Below the pieces are notes generated by a model. That model was not told the origin of the DNA and ran no database searches. It was given only the letters and a program-made list of their open reading frames with translations. From Streptomyces olivochromogenes (GTDB lineage: Bacteria; Actinomycetota; Actinomycetes; Streptomycetales; Streptomycetaceae), in the NCBI RefSeq assembly GCF_001514115.1, contig NZ_KQ948471.1:1-55055 (forward strand): DNA of 55,055 nt. The letters are read 5' to 3'. Both the position numbers and the translations under genes were made by a program. Of the stretch, positions 40,217-48,850 are shown in pieces. Position 1 is the first letter of the stretch. Each line of letters begins with the position of its first letter.

Positions 40217-41097
40217 AAGAGCGTTTGTCCTGGGGATAGTGTTTGGTTCGGAGTCAGGTGTCGCGCCAGTTCGGGGTCGCGAGGCGGATCATGGCTTCGG
40301 AGCGGTGCGGGTGAGTCTCGTAGTCGCAGGCGAGGCGGCGGTGGTGCATGAGCCAGCCGAAGGTGCGCTCGACGACCCAGCATCGCGGGATCACCTTGAA
40401 TCCCTTCGCGGCAGGGTCCCGGCGGACGGCTTCGACGTCGATACCGAGGCGGGCGCCGTGGTCGACGGCTTTGGTGCGATAGCCGGTGTCGGTCCAGGCC
40501 TTGGTGATACGCGGGTTCGCGGCGGCGATCCGGGAGAGCAAATGGATGCCGCCGACGTTGTCGGAGACGCTGGCGGCGGTGACCCAGACGGCCAGCAGCA
40601 GGCCGAGGGTGTCGACACCGATATGGCGCTTGCGGCCTGCGATCTACTTGCCTGCGTCGATGCCCTGACCCGCGGCCGGCACGTTCGCGGAGGTCTTGAT
40701 GCTCTGGGCGTCCAGTACGCAGGCGCTCGGTTCGGCGTCCCGGCCTTCGGCTTCGCATACCAACCGGCGCAGGAGGCCGTCGAGTTGGTCGAAGATGCCG
40801 TCCTTCTGCCACGCGGCAAAGTATCCGTAGACGGTTTCCACGGCGCGAAGTCGTGCGGCAGATACCGCCAGGGGATGCCGGTCCGGTCGACATACAGGAT
40901 GGCTTCCATGATCCGGCGCAGATCGTGCTGCGGCGGGCGCCCGATGTCCAGGCCCTTGCCCCTGCGCTCGGCCCGCCAGGGCGGGCTCTATCAACTCCCA
41001 GCTGGCATCGGACAGAGGGACCCATGAGTATCTCTCGCCGATGCCCAGCGAGCACTCCATGCAACGCGGGCCCCAGCACAGGACGGCGTTGCCTCTG
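40217..41097 (-). mobile_element. IS5-family insertion sequence, degenerate
   Basis: About 880 bp. The left end AAAGAGCGTTTGTCCTGGGG matches 35504-35522; the right end near 41075-41097 (CACAGGACGGCGTTGCCTCT) is a diverged inverted counterpart. It contains one broken transposase gene. Confidence 0.65.
40254..41035 (-). pseudogene. IS5-family transposase with stop and frameshifts
   Basis: PLSDASWELIEPALAGR (about 40985-41025), MEAILYVDRTGIPWRYLPHD (in another frame), then DGIFDQLDGLLRRLV, VLDAQSIKTSANV, a TAG at 40644-40646, and then in the same frame RKRHIGVDTLGLLLAVWV, DTGYRTKAVDHGARLGIDVE and VVERTFGWLMHHRRLACDYE to the stop at 40254. At least two frame changes plus the amber codon make it inactive. 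The DDE core is otherwise complete. Confidence 0.8.
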
Positions 41098-41354
41098 ACC
41101 GGTATGAACTCGACCGCAGGATGAAAACACCTACTCAGCTGCCGGCGGTGCATCGCAGGACGGGCAGGGGCGCCGTTGCCTCGGCCGGTGCCGACGTGGG
41201 CACCGACCCGCCATTGAACAGGTGAGCTCCGTACGGGCAACCGGGCCTGTCCGGCAGGCTGTTGAAGGGGCATCGGGTCCGCCCGCCCGGGGATCCGCCT
41301 CTCCCGGTTCCCGTCCCTGGTCAGGGCATCTTCGCCCTGCAATATGCTGGCTTG

Positions 41355-41807
41355 GTGAGTAGCGAACCGGTTCCGCCAGAGGGCACCGCCGTCGAGCTGA
41401 TGCGGGCGATGACGCGGCTGCGCGCGCGGCTGCGCACCGAGGCGCCGATCGACGACCTGCCGTGGAACTGGTCGCATCTGACCACGCTGCACCGGATCGT
41501 CACGGACGGTCCGATGACCGTGAGCGAGCTCGCGCAGGCCGAGCACGTGCGGCGGCAGTCGATGGCGGAGACCGTGGCCGCGCTGCGCGCCGGTGAGCTG
41601 ATCACCACCGCGAAGGACCCGAACGACGGGCGCAAGGTCCTGGTGAGCGCGACTCCGGCCGGGCGGACGCTGACCGAGCGGATCCCGGCGGCCCGTGAGG
41701 CGTGGCTGGCCGAGGTGATCGGGTCCGCGCTTCGAGCCCCCGAGCGCCGGACGCTCGACAAGGCAGCCGAGATCATGAATCGCCTGGCGGACTCCGAGAC
41801 CGTCTAG
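41355..41807 (+). CDS. MarR-family regulator
   Basis: 150 residues from GTG 41355, the last start before conserved sequence (VSSEPVPPEGTAVELMRAMT). LPWNWSHLTTLHRIVTDGPM, TVSELAQAEHVRRQSMAETV and KDPNDGRKVLVSATPAGRTL form the winged helix. Very short or no leader upstream. No clear operon partner: it follows an IS remnant and precedes the resolvase remnant on the other strand. 41098-41354 holds nothing else. Confidence 0.85.
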   Translation: MSSEPVPPEGTAVELMRAMTRLRARLRTEAPIDDLPWNWSHLTTLHRIVTDGPMTVSELAQAEHVRRQSMAETVAALRAGELITTAKDPNDGRKVLVSATPAGRTLTERIPAAREAWLAEVIGSALRAPERRTLDKAAEIMNRLADSETV

Positions 41808-41848
41808 GCCCGCGGGGAGGAGCGCGGACCGGATTTCGGCGGTAGCGG

Positions 41849-42170
41849 TCAGCCGGTAGTGGACTGCTTCGGCACGCGCCCGGAGGCTCTGAGTTCCTGC
41901 AGGTCGGGGACGTGGTTGTAGAGGGTGGGAGTGGCGACGGTGGGCCGGCCGCCGGGGGTGGTGGTGTCCAGGCGCTCGTGCAGTGAGGAGAAGCCGATCT
42001 CGCGGCGCCGCAGTTCGCCGACCGTGTTCACCAGGTCCTTGAGGGATCGGCCGTAGCGGTCGAGCGCGGGAACCGCCAGGGTGTCGCCGGCGGTGAGGGC
42101 GTCGATCTGGCGGTCGGGCTTCTGCCCGCCGGTGGACACACACCCGTGCGTAGCCGATGCGGATCTCGGT
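41849..42170 (-). pseudogene. Tn3-type serine resolvase, decayed
   Basis: Minus strand: RIGYARV, then after a frameshift STGGQKPDRQIDALT, a gap of about 30 residues relative to the family, and AGDTLAVPALDRYGRSLKDL with GFSSLHERLDTTTPGGR. The start that carries the catalytic-Ser region is retained, but the C-terminal DNA-binding domain is replaced by unrelated sequence. A remnant of a transposon resolvase/invertase. Confidence 0.75.
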
Positions 42171-42399
42171 GAAGGCCCTGAGGGGTGCTCAGGCAGGTCG
42201 GCAGCCGGCCTTCAGGAATCGGTGGCTTGTTGAAGCCGGTGTCTCTATCGGCGCGCGTCTGCAGGTGCCGGAACGAGAACTTGGCAGCCCACGGGCATCA
42301 CCCGGGCATCACCGCAAGCCGGCGGGGCCGACCTCGGACCGTCGGATTCCCCCGGCCTGAGCTTGGAGTACACACGGATCTCTTGCCCCAACTGGTTTG

Positions 42400-42418
42400 T
42401 GATGCAAAGCTGATGCAA
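42400..42418. promoter_or_regulatory. Direct repeat at the start of the membrane-protein gene
   Basis: TGATGCAA at 42400-42407 and 42411-42418, 11 bp apart (one helical turn), overlapping the start codon at 42418. Possible site for the wHTH protein encoded next. Confidence 0.45.
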
Positions 42419-43173
42419 TGGCAGACGCATCGGTGCCCTCTCCGGGCACTCCCCACGAAGTCCTCGCCGGCCTTGGTGACTTGACCCGCCGGGTCCGTGC
42501 CGCGCAGCGCGGCGCCTGGTTTCCCCTCCTGCTGCTGGGCGTGCTCACGCTGGGCGGGATCCTGGTCAGCCGCTTCACCTTCAAGGTCGAGACCGTGCCC
42601 TGCCCGGCGACCGCCCCCGCGGCAGGCACCGGCTGCACCCAGGTCACGCAGGTCACGCAGGGCTCGCCGGTCTACTGGCCCATCGGGCTCGCCCTCGCCT
42701 ACGCCGCGACGGCGTTCTTCTACATCCGCCGCTCCCGCAACCGCGGCGTCGGCACCCCGGTCCGGCCGTACATCCTCACCGGGATCGCCCTGGTCGGCCT
42801 GGTGACCGCCACCGAGATCTGGAGCATCCGTCAGGGGATGCCGCAGCCCGGCGCCCCGATCGACTTCTGGGGCCTGCACCTCGACCCCGCCTCCGGGGTG
42901 ACGGCGTTCCTCCACCGACTCACCGGGAACGCCACAGCCGTCGGGCTGCCGCTGCTGGTGCTGGCCTGGGTGGAACGCAGCCGCACCCTGCTGCTACTCA
43001 CCGCGGTGTACCTGGCCATCGAGCTGGTGCCGCTCACCACCGGCTGGGCGGGGATCCCGTTCACCTCGCACTGGTCCGCCGTGCCTCGCTACGGCGTACC
43101 CGGTGTGCTGCTCCTGCTCGGCGCGCTCGGTTTCGCTCTGGCCGAGCTGTCCCGTCAGCGCGACGTCTCATGA
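42418..43173 (+). CDS. Integral membrane protein of unknown function
   Basis: 251 residues, ATG 42418. Five to six membrane helices: GAWFPLLLLGVLTLGGILVS, SPVYWPIGLALAYAATAFFY, PYILTGIALVGLVTATEIW, ATAVGLPLLVLAWVE, TLLLLTAVYLAIELVPLTTG, YGVPGVLLLLGALGFALAEL. No family motif recognised. The stop overlaps the next gene's start by 4 bp (ATGA), so it is coupled to a wHTH regulator, an arrangement seen for membrane proteins paired with small PadR/ArsR-like regulators. Confidence 0.75.
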   Translation: MADASVPSPGTPHEVLAGLGDLTRRVRAAQRGAWFPLLLLGVLTLGGILVSRFTFKVETVPCPATAPAAGTGCTQVTQVTQGSPVYWPIGLALAYAATAFFYIRRSRNRGVGTPVRPYILTGIALVGLVTATEIWSIRQGMPQPGAPIDFWGLHLDPASGVTAFLHRLTGNATAVGLPLLVLAWVERSRTLLLLTAVYLAIELVPLTTGWAGIPFTSHWSAVPRYGVPGVLLLLGALGFALAELSRQRDVS

Positions 43174-43508
43174 CCGATCAGCCCGCCCCGCACCCCGTCA
43201 CCGGCCTGGACGACGTGGTCCACCAGCGTGTCCGCCTCGGCATCCTCACCGTCGCCCACCAGGCGCGCCGGGTCGAGTTCGGCTTCCTGCGCACGGCGCT
43301 CGGACTCACCGCCGGAAATCTCAGCCAGCACCTGGCCGTCCTGGAGAAGGCCGGACTGGTCGAGATCGAGAAGGGCTACGAGGGCAAACGTGCCCGCACC
43401 TGGCTCTCCCTCACCCCGGCCGGCGACCGCGCCCTGCAGGACGAGGTCACCCAGCTCAAGCGGCTCATCCACCAGATCGAGCAAGGCAGTTCAGCCCCGG
43501 AGTCCTGA
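43170..43508 (+). CDS. Small winged-helix (MarR/ArsR-like) regulator
   Basis: 112 residues. VHQRVRLGILTVAHQARRVE, FGFLRTALGLTAGNLSQHLA (recognition helix) and VLEKAGLVEIEKGYEGKRAR then TWLSLTPAGD are the compact wHTH of the HTH_34/DUF2087-type regulators. It overlaps the membrane protein gene by 4 bp. Likely autoregulates the pair, perhaps through the direct repeat at 42400-42418. Confidence 0.85.
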   Translation: MTDQPAPHPVTGLDDVVHQRVRLGILTVAHQARRVEFGFLRTALGLTAGNLSQHLAVLEKAGLVEIEKGYEGKRARTWLSLTPAGDRALQDEVTQLKRLIHQIEQGSSAPES

Positions 43509-43611
43509 TCTGGACTCCTGCAAGCCGTGGTGAGCCGTGAGCGGCTCCCGCCGACGTCCGGCGGACCCGGACAGCACGCCGAACACCGTCCAAGAAACCT
43601 GGGGAGGACAC

Positions 43612-44811
43612 GTGAGCATCACATCGGTCACCACGACGGACTTGACGCGCCGTCGCATGTTCGCAGCCGCGCTGGCGGCGGGGGTCGGGGCCGCCGTGCC
43701 GATCAGCGCAGCGCGCCAGGCGTGGGCGGCTCCGACCGACCCTGGCTCGTCTCGACTCACGCTGCCCAGGCCCACCGGGCCGCACCCCGTGGGCACGGTG
43801 CCGCTCCACCTCGTCGACACCTCACGTCCCGATCCCGTGGCCGGTCCCGGGCATCACCGCGAGTTGATGGCCGGCGTCTGGTACCCCGCCCGCAGGGCGG
43901 AGGGCCTGCCGCGCGCCCCCTGGATGACCGAGGGCGCGTTGCGGGCGCTCCTGACGGACGCCGGCTTCCCCCTCGACCCCGCCCTCGGACCGCTCACCGC
44001 CGCACACGTGGGCGCACCCGTGCACCATGCCGGCCACCGCCTGCCCGTCATCGTGTACTCGCACGGCTCGGGCAGCCACCGCGGCGACCACACCATCCTG
44101 GTCCAGGAACTCGCCAGCCACGGCTACGCCGTGGTCACCGTCGACCACACCCACGACACGTTCACCGAGTTCCCCGACGGCAGGGTGCTCACCCCGGCCG
44201 ACGTCCCGATGTACCCGAGGGACTTCGCCGCAGACCTCCGGTTCCTGCTCGACTGCGTGGAGGGGCTCGCCGCCGGGCGCAACCCCGACGTCGACGGCAA
44301 GCCACTGCCCCAGGGCCTCCTCGGCGCCCTCGACCCGCAGTGCATCGGCGCGTTCGGCTGGTCGAAGGGCGGCACCGCCACCGCGCTCACCATGCTCGCC
44401 GACCAGCGCGTCCGTGCCGGGCTCAGCCTCGACGGCCCGATGCAGCCGACCATCACCGCCGACCTGGACCGGCCGTTCATGATGATGACCGCCGTGTTCA
44501 CCCGGGACGCCATGCCGGACGTCGCCGAGTTCTGGACGCACCTTCGCGGCTGGCGGCTCGACATCCAGGCCGACGGGGCCATCCACCCCTCATACGGCGA
44601 CAACGTGACGCTGATCCCGCAAGCGGGCAAGATCCTCGGCATGACCGACCAGCAGATCCAGGACATGATCGGCACCCTCGATCCGGCCCGGGCGGTACGG
44701 ATCCAACAGGCCTACCCGCTCGCGTTCTTCGACCTGCACCTGCGCCACCGCAGGGAGCGTCTGCTCGACGGCCCGAGTACGGCCTTCCCAGAGGTGAAGT
44801 TCATCCCGTGA
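43612..44811 (+). CDS. Tat-exported alpha/beta hydrolase (PAF-acetylhydrolase/lipase-like)
   Basis: 399 residues from GTG 43612, with GGGGAGG 5 bp upstream. The N-terminus has TRRRMFAAALAAGVGAAVPI, a twin-arginine-like signal, with cleavage after AWAAP. HRELMAGVWYPARR and LPVIVYSHGSGSHRGDHTIL are the PAF-AH-like oxyanion region; GAFGWSKGGTATALTM holds the nucleophile in GxSxG; a His in IHPSYGDN is a candidate for the triad. Secreted esterase/lipase is the likely activity. Followed by a short hairpin. Confidence 0.82.
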   Translation: MSITSVTTTDLTRRRMFAAALAAGVGAAVPISAARQAWAAPTDPGSSRLTLPRPTGPHPVGTVPLHLVDTSRPDPVAGPGHHRELMAGVWYPARRAEGLPRAPWMTEGALRALLTDAGFPLDPALGPLTAAHVGAPVHHAGHRLPVIVYSHGSGSHRGDHTILVQELASHGYAVVTVDHTHDTFTEFPDGRVLTPADVPMYPRDFAADLRFLLDCVEGLAAGRNPDVDGKPLPQGLLGALDPQCIGAFGWSKGGTATALTMLADQRVRAGLSLDGPMQPTITADLDRPFMMMTAVFTRDAMPDVAEFWTHLRGWRLDIQADGAIHPSYGDNVTLIPQAGKILGMTDQQIQDMIGTLDPARAVRIQQAYPLAFFDLHLRHRRERLLDGPSTAFPEVKFIP

Positions 44812-44820
44812 AGCGTCGGA

Positions 44821-44835
44821 CCGCGCGATGCGCGG
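44821..44835 (+). terminator. Hairpin after the hydrolase gene
   Basis: CCGCGC-GAT-GCGCGG, 9 bp after the stop at 44811. Confidence 0.5.
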
Positions 44836-44931
44836 TTATACCAGGGCCGCCAGGAAATGCCGTCGCCATCCGGCTGCGGCCTTCGCGAAGGCGGCCATCC
44901 GCGCAGCCCTTCCCTCGCGTGATCGGCGCTC

Positions 44932-45219
44932 CTACCGCTCGCCGCCGTCCTCCTCGCCGGTCGAGGGTTCGCGCAGCGGCCTGCGGCCGGCCTCCTGCGG
45001 GCGGAAGAACACGTAGCGGCCGAGGAAGTTGATGTGATCGAACTGGAGCGGTGAGAGGCAGGCGAGCAGGTCGCCGGTGACGGGGAAGCCGTCGGCGGCG
45101 AGTTGCTCGCCCGCCCGGTCCAGGCAGAGGCTGTTCCACAGCACCACACACCACAGCACCACAGCACCACGGCGTTCAGCGCCAGGCCGAGGGCGCCGAG
45201 CTGGTCCTCCACCCGGCAT
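44932..45219 (-). pseudogene. Tn3-family transposase, C-terminal remnant
   Basis: The minus strand reads EDQLGALGLALNAVVLW, then after a frameshift within a short repeat NSLCLDRAGEQLAADGFPVT and LSPLQFDHINFLGRYVFF, the conserved C-terminus of Tn3 transposases (LNAIVLWNT ... LSPLxxxHINFLGRY). All catalytic domains are missing. It abuts the integrase fragment that starts near 45222 on the other strand. Confidence 0.8.
45137..45170. repeat. CCACAGCAC repeats causing the Tn3 frameshift
   Basis: CCACAGCAC occurs at 45137-45145, 45151-45159 and 45159-45167. Relative to the expected protein, extra copies shift the frame exactly here. Confidence 0.65.
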
Positions 45220-45221
45220 CC

Positions 45222-45465
45222 CCCTGGCTCTTCCCCGGCTGCCGGGCGGGCGAGCCGTTTCGCCCCGACCATCTGTCCGCGCTCTTGAACGAGGTCGGGG
45301 TTCCGGCCGCTGCTGCCCGCGGCGCCGCCATCCGGCAGCAACTCCTTGAACTACCCGGCCCCGTTGTCGCGGACGCTCTCGGCTACCACGACAAGACCAC
45401 CAGCCGCCTCATCAAAGAGACCGGCGGGACATGGAGATACGCCGCTGGCGATCACGCAAGGTCAC
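45222..45465 (+). pseudogene. Integrase-like C-terminal fragment
   Basis: The plus strand reads PWLFPGCRAGEPFRPDHLSA, NEVGVPAAAARGAAIRQQLL, ELPGPVVADALGYHDKTTSR, as in the C-terminal part of streptomycete tyrosine-recombinase-like integrases (GYH with following helix). No catalytic N-terminal part. 45466-45631 contains one 23-bp repeat copy and no gene. Confidence 0.6.
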
Positions 45466-45490
45466 CAGCGAGCCGGGTTCCTCGGGGGGC

Positions 45491-45513
45491 GGCGGCAGTT
45501 GAATACGAGACCC
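45491..45513 (+). repeat. 23-bp direct repeat, copy 1
   Basis: GGCGGCAGTTGAATACGAGA plus CCC; identical to 46111-46133, both followed some bases later by GTACCGAG. Confidence 0.85.
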
Positions 45514-45631
45514 ACTCGTACCGAGACCGGGTTCGGCCGAAACGAAGTCACTCACCCCCTGCCTCTACGCCGACCCGGAATTGGGTACGCGTACTCATGC
45601 GTGTCACCGCCAGGCTCGGCACCCTGCAGCC

Positions 45632-46030
45632 ATGACGAATCCCCTTCCGGCGCCGAATCGCTGGCGCCCCTGGGCGCACCGAACACGCCTGGGCGCGGAC
45701 GTTGCCCTCGCGATACCGCTGTTCCTACTGGAGACCGCGTGGCTGGTGCTGGACTGGATGTTCGGCCTCGGCATGGAGGTATGGGCGGCGCAAGGCGACA
45801 AGGCGCAGGTCGACGCGGCAACCCTCGCGCACATCAATCGGGTGTGGGTGCTGTTGGTCGCCGTACTCATCGTGGCAGTACTCGCGGGACTGTTCCGTGC
45901 CCCCTGGACGGCGATCGCACACCTGCTGGTGGCTCTCCTGGCTGGCCTGATACTGGGGGCCACACAGCACCAGTGGGATACCGACCACGCCCCCTCGCCC
46001 GGGTGTATCCGCTACAGCGCCAACTGCTGA
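45632..46030 (+). CDS. Small integral membrane protein
   Basis: 132 residues, ATG 45632. Three membrane helices: VALAIPLFLLETAWLVLDWM, VWVLLVAVLIVAVLAGLF and AIAHLLVALLAGLILGA, with an acidic loop between the first two. It resembles unnamed small membrane proteins common in Streptomyces (MTNPLPAPNRWRPWAHRTRL start); function unknown. It lies between two identical 23-bp direct repeats. Confidence 0.7.
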   Translation: MTNPLPAPNRWRPWAHRTRLGADVALAIPLFLLETAWLVLDWMFGLGMEVWAAQGDKAQVDAATLAHINRVWVLLVAVLIVAVLAGLFRAPWTAIAHLLVALLAGLILGATQHQWDTDHAPSPGCIRYSANC

Positions 46031-46110
46031 GACACCCGGGCGCGGCTCGAACCACGCTGTTGCCCGATATCACTGACGGTGACAGCCGAGACTGGGCTCC
46101 GCAGAGATCT

Positions 46111-46133
46111 GGCGGCAGTTGAATACGAGACCC
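46111..46133 (+). repeat. 23-bp direct repeat, copy 2
   Basis: Identical to 45491-45513; exactly 620 bp away. Confidence 0.85.
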
Positions 46134-46167
46134 CACCAGTACCGAGGGCCGCCCGGCGTCGTGCCGG

Positions 46168-48300
46168 CTACCCCGCTGCCGTGCTCAGGGCGGCGAGGTC
46201 CGTGGTGCTGATGATCTCGGCCTGGTGGGGGAAGACCTTCTCCATGAGCACCCGGTGCACCTCCGGATCGGGGTCTGCGGTGGCGTCGGCCAGGAGGAAC
46301 AGGCGGTAGTCCTCATCGGCCGCCTGCCGCAGGGTGGTCAGCACCACGCCGCTGGTGGACAGCCCGGCCAGGACCAGGGTGTCCACGTTCCGGGCGCGGA
46401 GTTCGGCGCGCAGGTCGGTGTCGCTGGCGAAGGCACTGATCCGTGTCTTGCGCACGGTCAGATCGTCCTCCTCGGCCTTCAGGGACTCGTGCACCGCCGT
46501 CGCCGCAGTGCCGTCGGTGAGGTACCCGGCCGCGGCGGCCTGGGAGAACGTCTTGTTGCGGGCGGGCACGGCGGCGGCGTCCTTCTCCGTGAGCGCGACG
46601 CGTACGAAGACGACGTGCGCCCCGTGGGCGCGGGCCCAGGCCAGTGCCTCGCCCGCGCGGGCGAGCACGCCCTGCGGGTCGGGCACGACGCCGAGCACGA
46701 CGGGCTGGAAGTCCATCAGCAGCAGCGCGGTGCGGGCCGGGTCGAGGGCGGGGGTGGTGTGCGTACCAGTGGTCATGTCAGTGGATCGGCTTTCTGTGCG
46801 AGAGGGTTCTGCGCGAGTGGGTTCTGCGCTGGGCGCGGGGCCCGGATTCCGGGCCCCGGCCGGGGGTTGGTTCGTGTGGTGCCGGTCGGCGCGGGCCAAC
46901 TGCCGGTCGAGGACGGTCATAACGAGGACGAGAGCGGAGATCGCGACCAGCACCCACGCTATGGAGTGCAGGCCGCTGTCGCTCACGCCGCGGTGGAAGG
47001 CGGTGCCGGTGATCGCCGCCGAGGCGATGGACCCGATGTAGCCGAAGGTGCGCAGCAGTCCGGAAGCGGTGCCCAGCGCGGCGGCGGGGGCCTCCTGGTA
47101 GAGGACGGTCTGGTTGGCGACCGTCCCGGCGCCGGAGGTCAGGCCGAAGACCGCGGTGACACAGATGACCGCCGCCATCGGGGTGCCGCTGCCCACGAAC
47201 AGCGTGGCCACCGCGCCGACGAGCAGCAGGACCGCGCAGGCGATCAGCGGCAGCCGCACCGCCGCCCGCCGCGACACCACCCGGGCGGCCAGGGCGGTCA
47301 GCACACCCATCGGCATCAGCATCAGCCCGGCCTGGTAGGCGGACAGGCCGCGGGCCACCTCCAGCCACTGAGTGAGCCCGTACAGGATCACGTACGTGCC
47401 CATCAGGGTCAGGCCGTTGCGCAGGTAGGTACGGGTCAGGGCGCCGTTGGCGACGAGCAGCCGTACGTCGAGGAAGGGCTGGGCGGCGCGCAGTTCCCAG
47501 CCGACCAGGGCGGCGGCGAGGACCAGGGCGGCGGCGAGCGCGGCCCAGTCCGGGCGCGGCAGCGCGTCGAGGAAGATCATCAGCGCGGTGAGCGAGCCGC
47601 CGAAGCCCAGCATGCCGAGCAGGTCGATGCGGGAGGCGAGAGCGCGGGGCGAGCCGAAGCGCACCGGGTCGGGGTCCCGGGCGATCCCGGCCAGCGCCAG
47701 GACCAGGGCGATGGCGGCGACCGGGATGTTGATCCAGAAAGCGGCGCGCCAGCCCGCCCAGCCGATCAGCAGTCCGCCGATGGCGGGGCCGACGGCGACG
47801 GTGGCGGCGCCGGTGATCGACAGACCGCCGAGCACCTCGCGCGGCGGGGCCGCGTGGCCGGCCTGTTCGGCGCGGCGGCGGATCAGCAGCATCGCCGCCG
47901 GGTAGCCCGCCGAGGTGCCCGCGCCGATCAGTACCCGGGCCACGATCAGTGCCGTCAGCGAGTGGGCCAGCGAGCCGACGATCCCGGCCGCGAGCACCAG
48001 CGTGATGCCGGCCACGAAGATCCGCCGGGGCCCGAACTCCTCGGCGAGACGCCCGGCGGCGGGCTGGGCCAGCGCGCTGGTGAGATAGAGGCTGGAGATC
48101 AGGATCGCGGTGTCCCCGACGGGGATGTGCAGGGCCGCGGCGATGGCGACGAGCGCCGTCGCGATGATCGAGCTGTTGACCGGGTTGAGCGAGGCCCCCA
48201 GGTACAGCGGCGCCACAAAGCGCGCACCGAAGGGATTGCCACGGGGCGCTCCGGCCTCGGATATCCGCCCCGGAGTGCGGGTGTCACCGGCAGACGGCAC
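46168..48300 (-). CDS. MFS transporter fused in frame to isochorismatase-like hydrolase
   Basis: 710 residues from GTG 48300, chosen because AAGGAG lies 8 bp upstream; in-frame codons up to 48378 overlap a palindrome. Residues 25-480 are a 14-helix-type MFS drug exporter (LNPVNSSIIATALVAIAAAL, GRLAEEFGPRRIFVAGITLV, GWAGWRAAFWINIPVAAIAL). After a Pro/Ser/Arg-rich linker, residues from about 515 form a cysteine-hydrolase-like domain (TALLLMDFQPVVLGVVPD with catalytic Asp, LVLAGLSTSGVVLTTLRQAA). In that domain the position usually holding the nucleophilic Cys reads Ser-Gly-Val (STSGVV), so it may be inactive or use another residue. An internal ATG at 46776 could start the hydrolase alone. Confidence 0.85.
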   Translation of the reverse strand: MPSAGDTRTPGRISEAGAPRGNPFGARFVAPLYLGASLNPVNSSIIATALVAIAAALHIPVGDTAILISSLYLTSALAQPAAGRLAEEFGPRRIFVAGITLVLAAGIVGSLAHSLTALIVARVLIGAGTSAGYPAAMLLIRRRAEQAGHAAPPREVLGGLSITGAATVAVGPAIGGLLIGWAGWRAAFWINIPVAAIALVLALAGIARDPDPVRFGSPRALASRIDLLGMLGFGGSLTALMIFLDALPRPDWAALAAALVLAAALVGWELRAAQPFLDVRLLVANGALTRTYLRNGLTLMGTYVILYGLTQWLEVARGLSAYQAGLMLMPMGVLTALAARVVSRRAAVRLPLIACAVLLLVGAVATLFVGSGTPMAAVICVTAVFGLTSGAGTVANQTVLYQEAPAAALGTASGLLRTFGYIGSIASAAITGTAFHRGVSDSGLHSIAWVLVAISALVLVMTVLDRQLARADRHHTNQPPAGARNPGPAPSAEPTRAEPSRTESRSTDMTTGTHTTPALDPARTALLLMDFQPVVLGVVPDPQGVLARAGEALAWARAHGAHVVFVRVALTEKDAAAVPARNKTFSQAAAAGYLTDGTAATAVHESLKAEEDDLTVRKTRISAFASDTDLRAELRARNVDTLVLAGLSTSGVVLTTLRQAADEDYRLFLLADATADPDPEVHRVLMEKVFPHQAEIISTTDLAALSTAAG

Positions 48301-48372
48301 GGCGCGGCTCCTTCCTCCGGGACCTTCCGCGACGGGGCAGGCCTGCTGGGGAGATCCCGGCGGAGATGAGCA

Positions 48373-48401
48373 GGCCACCTGACAAATATTAACAGGTAGC
48401 C
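48373..48401. promoter_or_regulatory. Palindrome upstream of the MFS fusion, TetR-like operator
   Basis: GGCCACCTG-N11-CAGGTAGCC, 8 of 9 pairs match, in AT-rich surroundings (AAATATTAA) 73-101 bp before GTG 48300. No regulator gene is adjacent. 48402-48737 holds no gene. Confidence 0.5.
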
Positions 48402-48737
48402 TGCCTATCTCCGACAGGGCCGTCCACCCCGGCCGCAGAGCGGTCCCCGCGCAGCCTGCCGGGCCCCGCGCCCCGAACGGCGACGAACACGGCGACGCGA
48501 CCCCCGCCCTCTGCGGTCACCGCCGATACGAACCACGGCCGGCACGGCCCCACCACAACGCCCCTCACACGGCGAAGCCGGTGAACGGGGGAGGGGAGAT
48601 GCAGTCGGTCAGAGCCGGAGGACCGGCTGTCCCCGGACACGCGGGGTCCCGGACAGGCGACGACGGCCTCGCAGCTCACCCCCGGCCAGTCGAACTCCTT
48701 CACCGCCGTGCCGCAGGCAGGCGCCACCTCTCGGCCC

Positions 48738-48850
48738 GGCCCGATGCACATGTACGAACTCGACGCCTTCACCCCTCCTGAAGCACGAAGAGACGACAGC
48801 GTCGTGACGCACCCTTCCCCGCCCGTTCCTGGATCGTTGCTACGGTTCAC
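48738..48850 (+). repeat. 113-bp direct repeat, copy 1
   Basis: Starts GGCCCGATGCACATGTACGA and ends TACGGTTCAC. Aligns with 52274-52386 with 7 substitutions and 2 single-base indels. Confidence 0.85.

Noticed and set aside
46225..48369. A 714-codon open frame antisense to the MFS fusion, rich in Gly, Gln and Arg
   Set aside because: Composition is that of a shadow frame; no domain recognised and no ribosome site.
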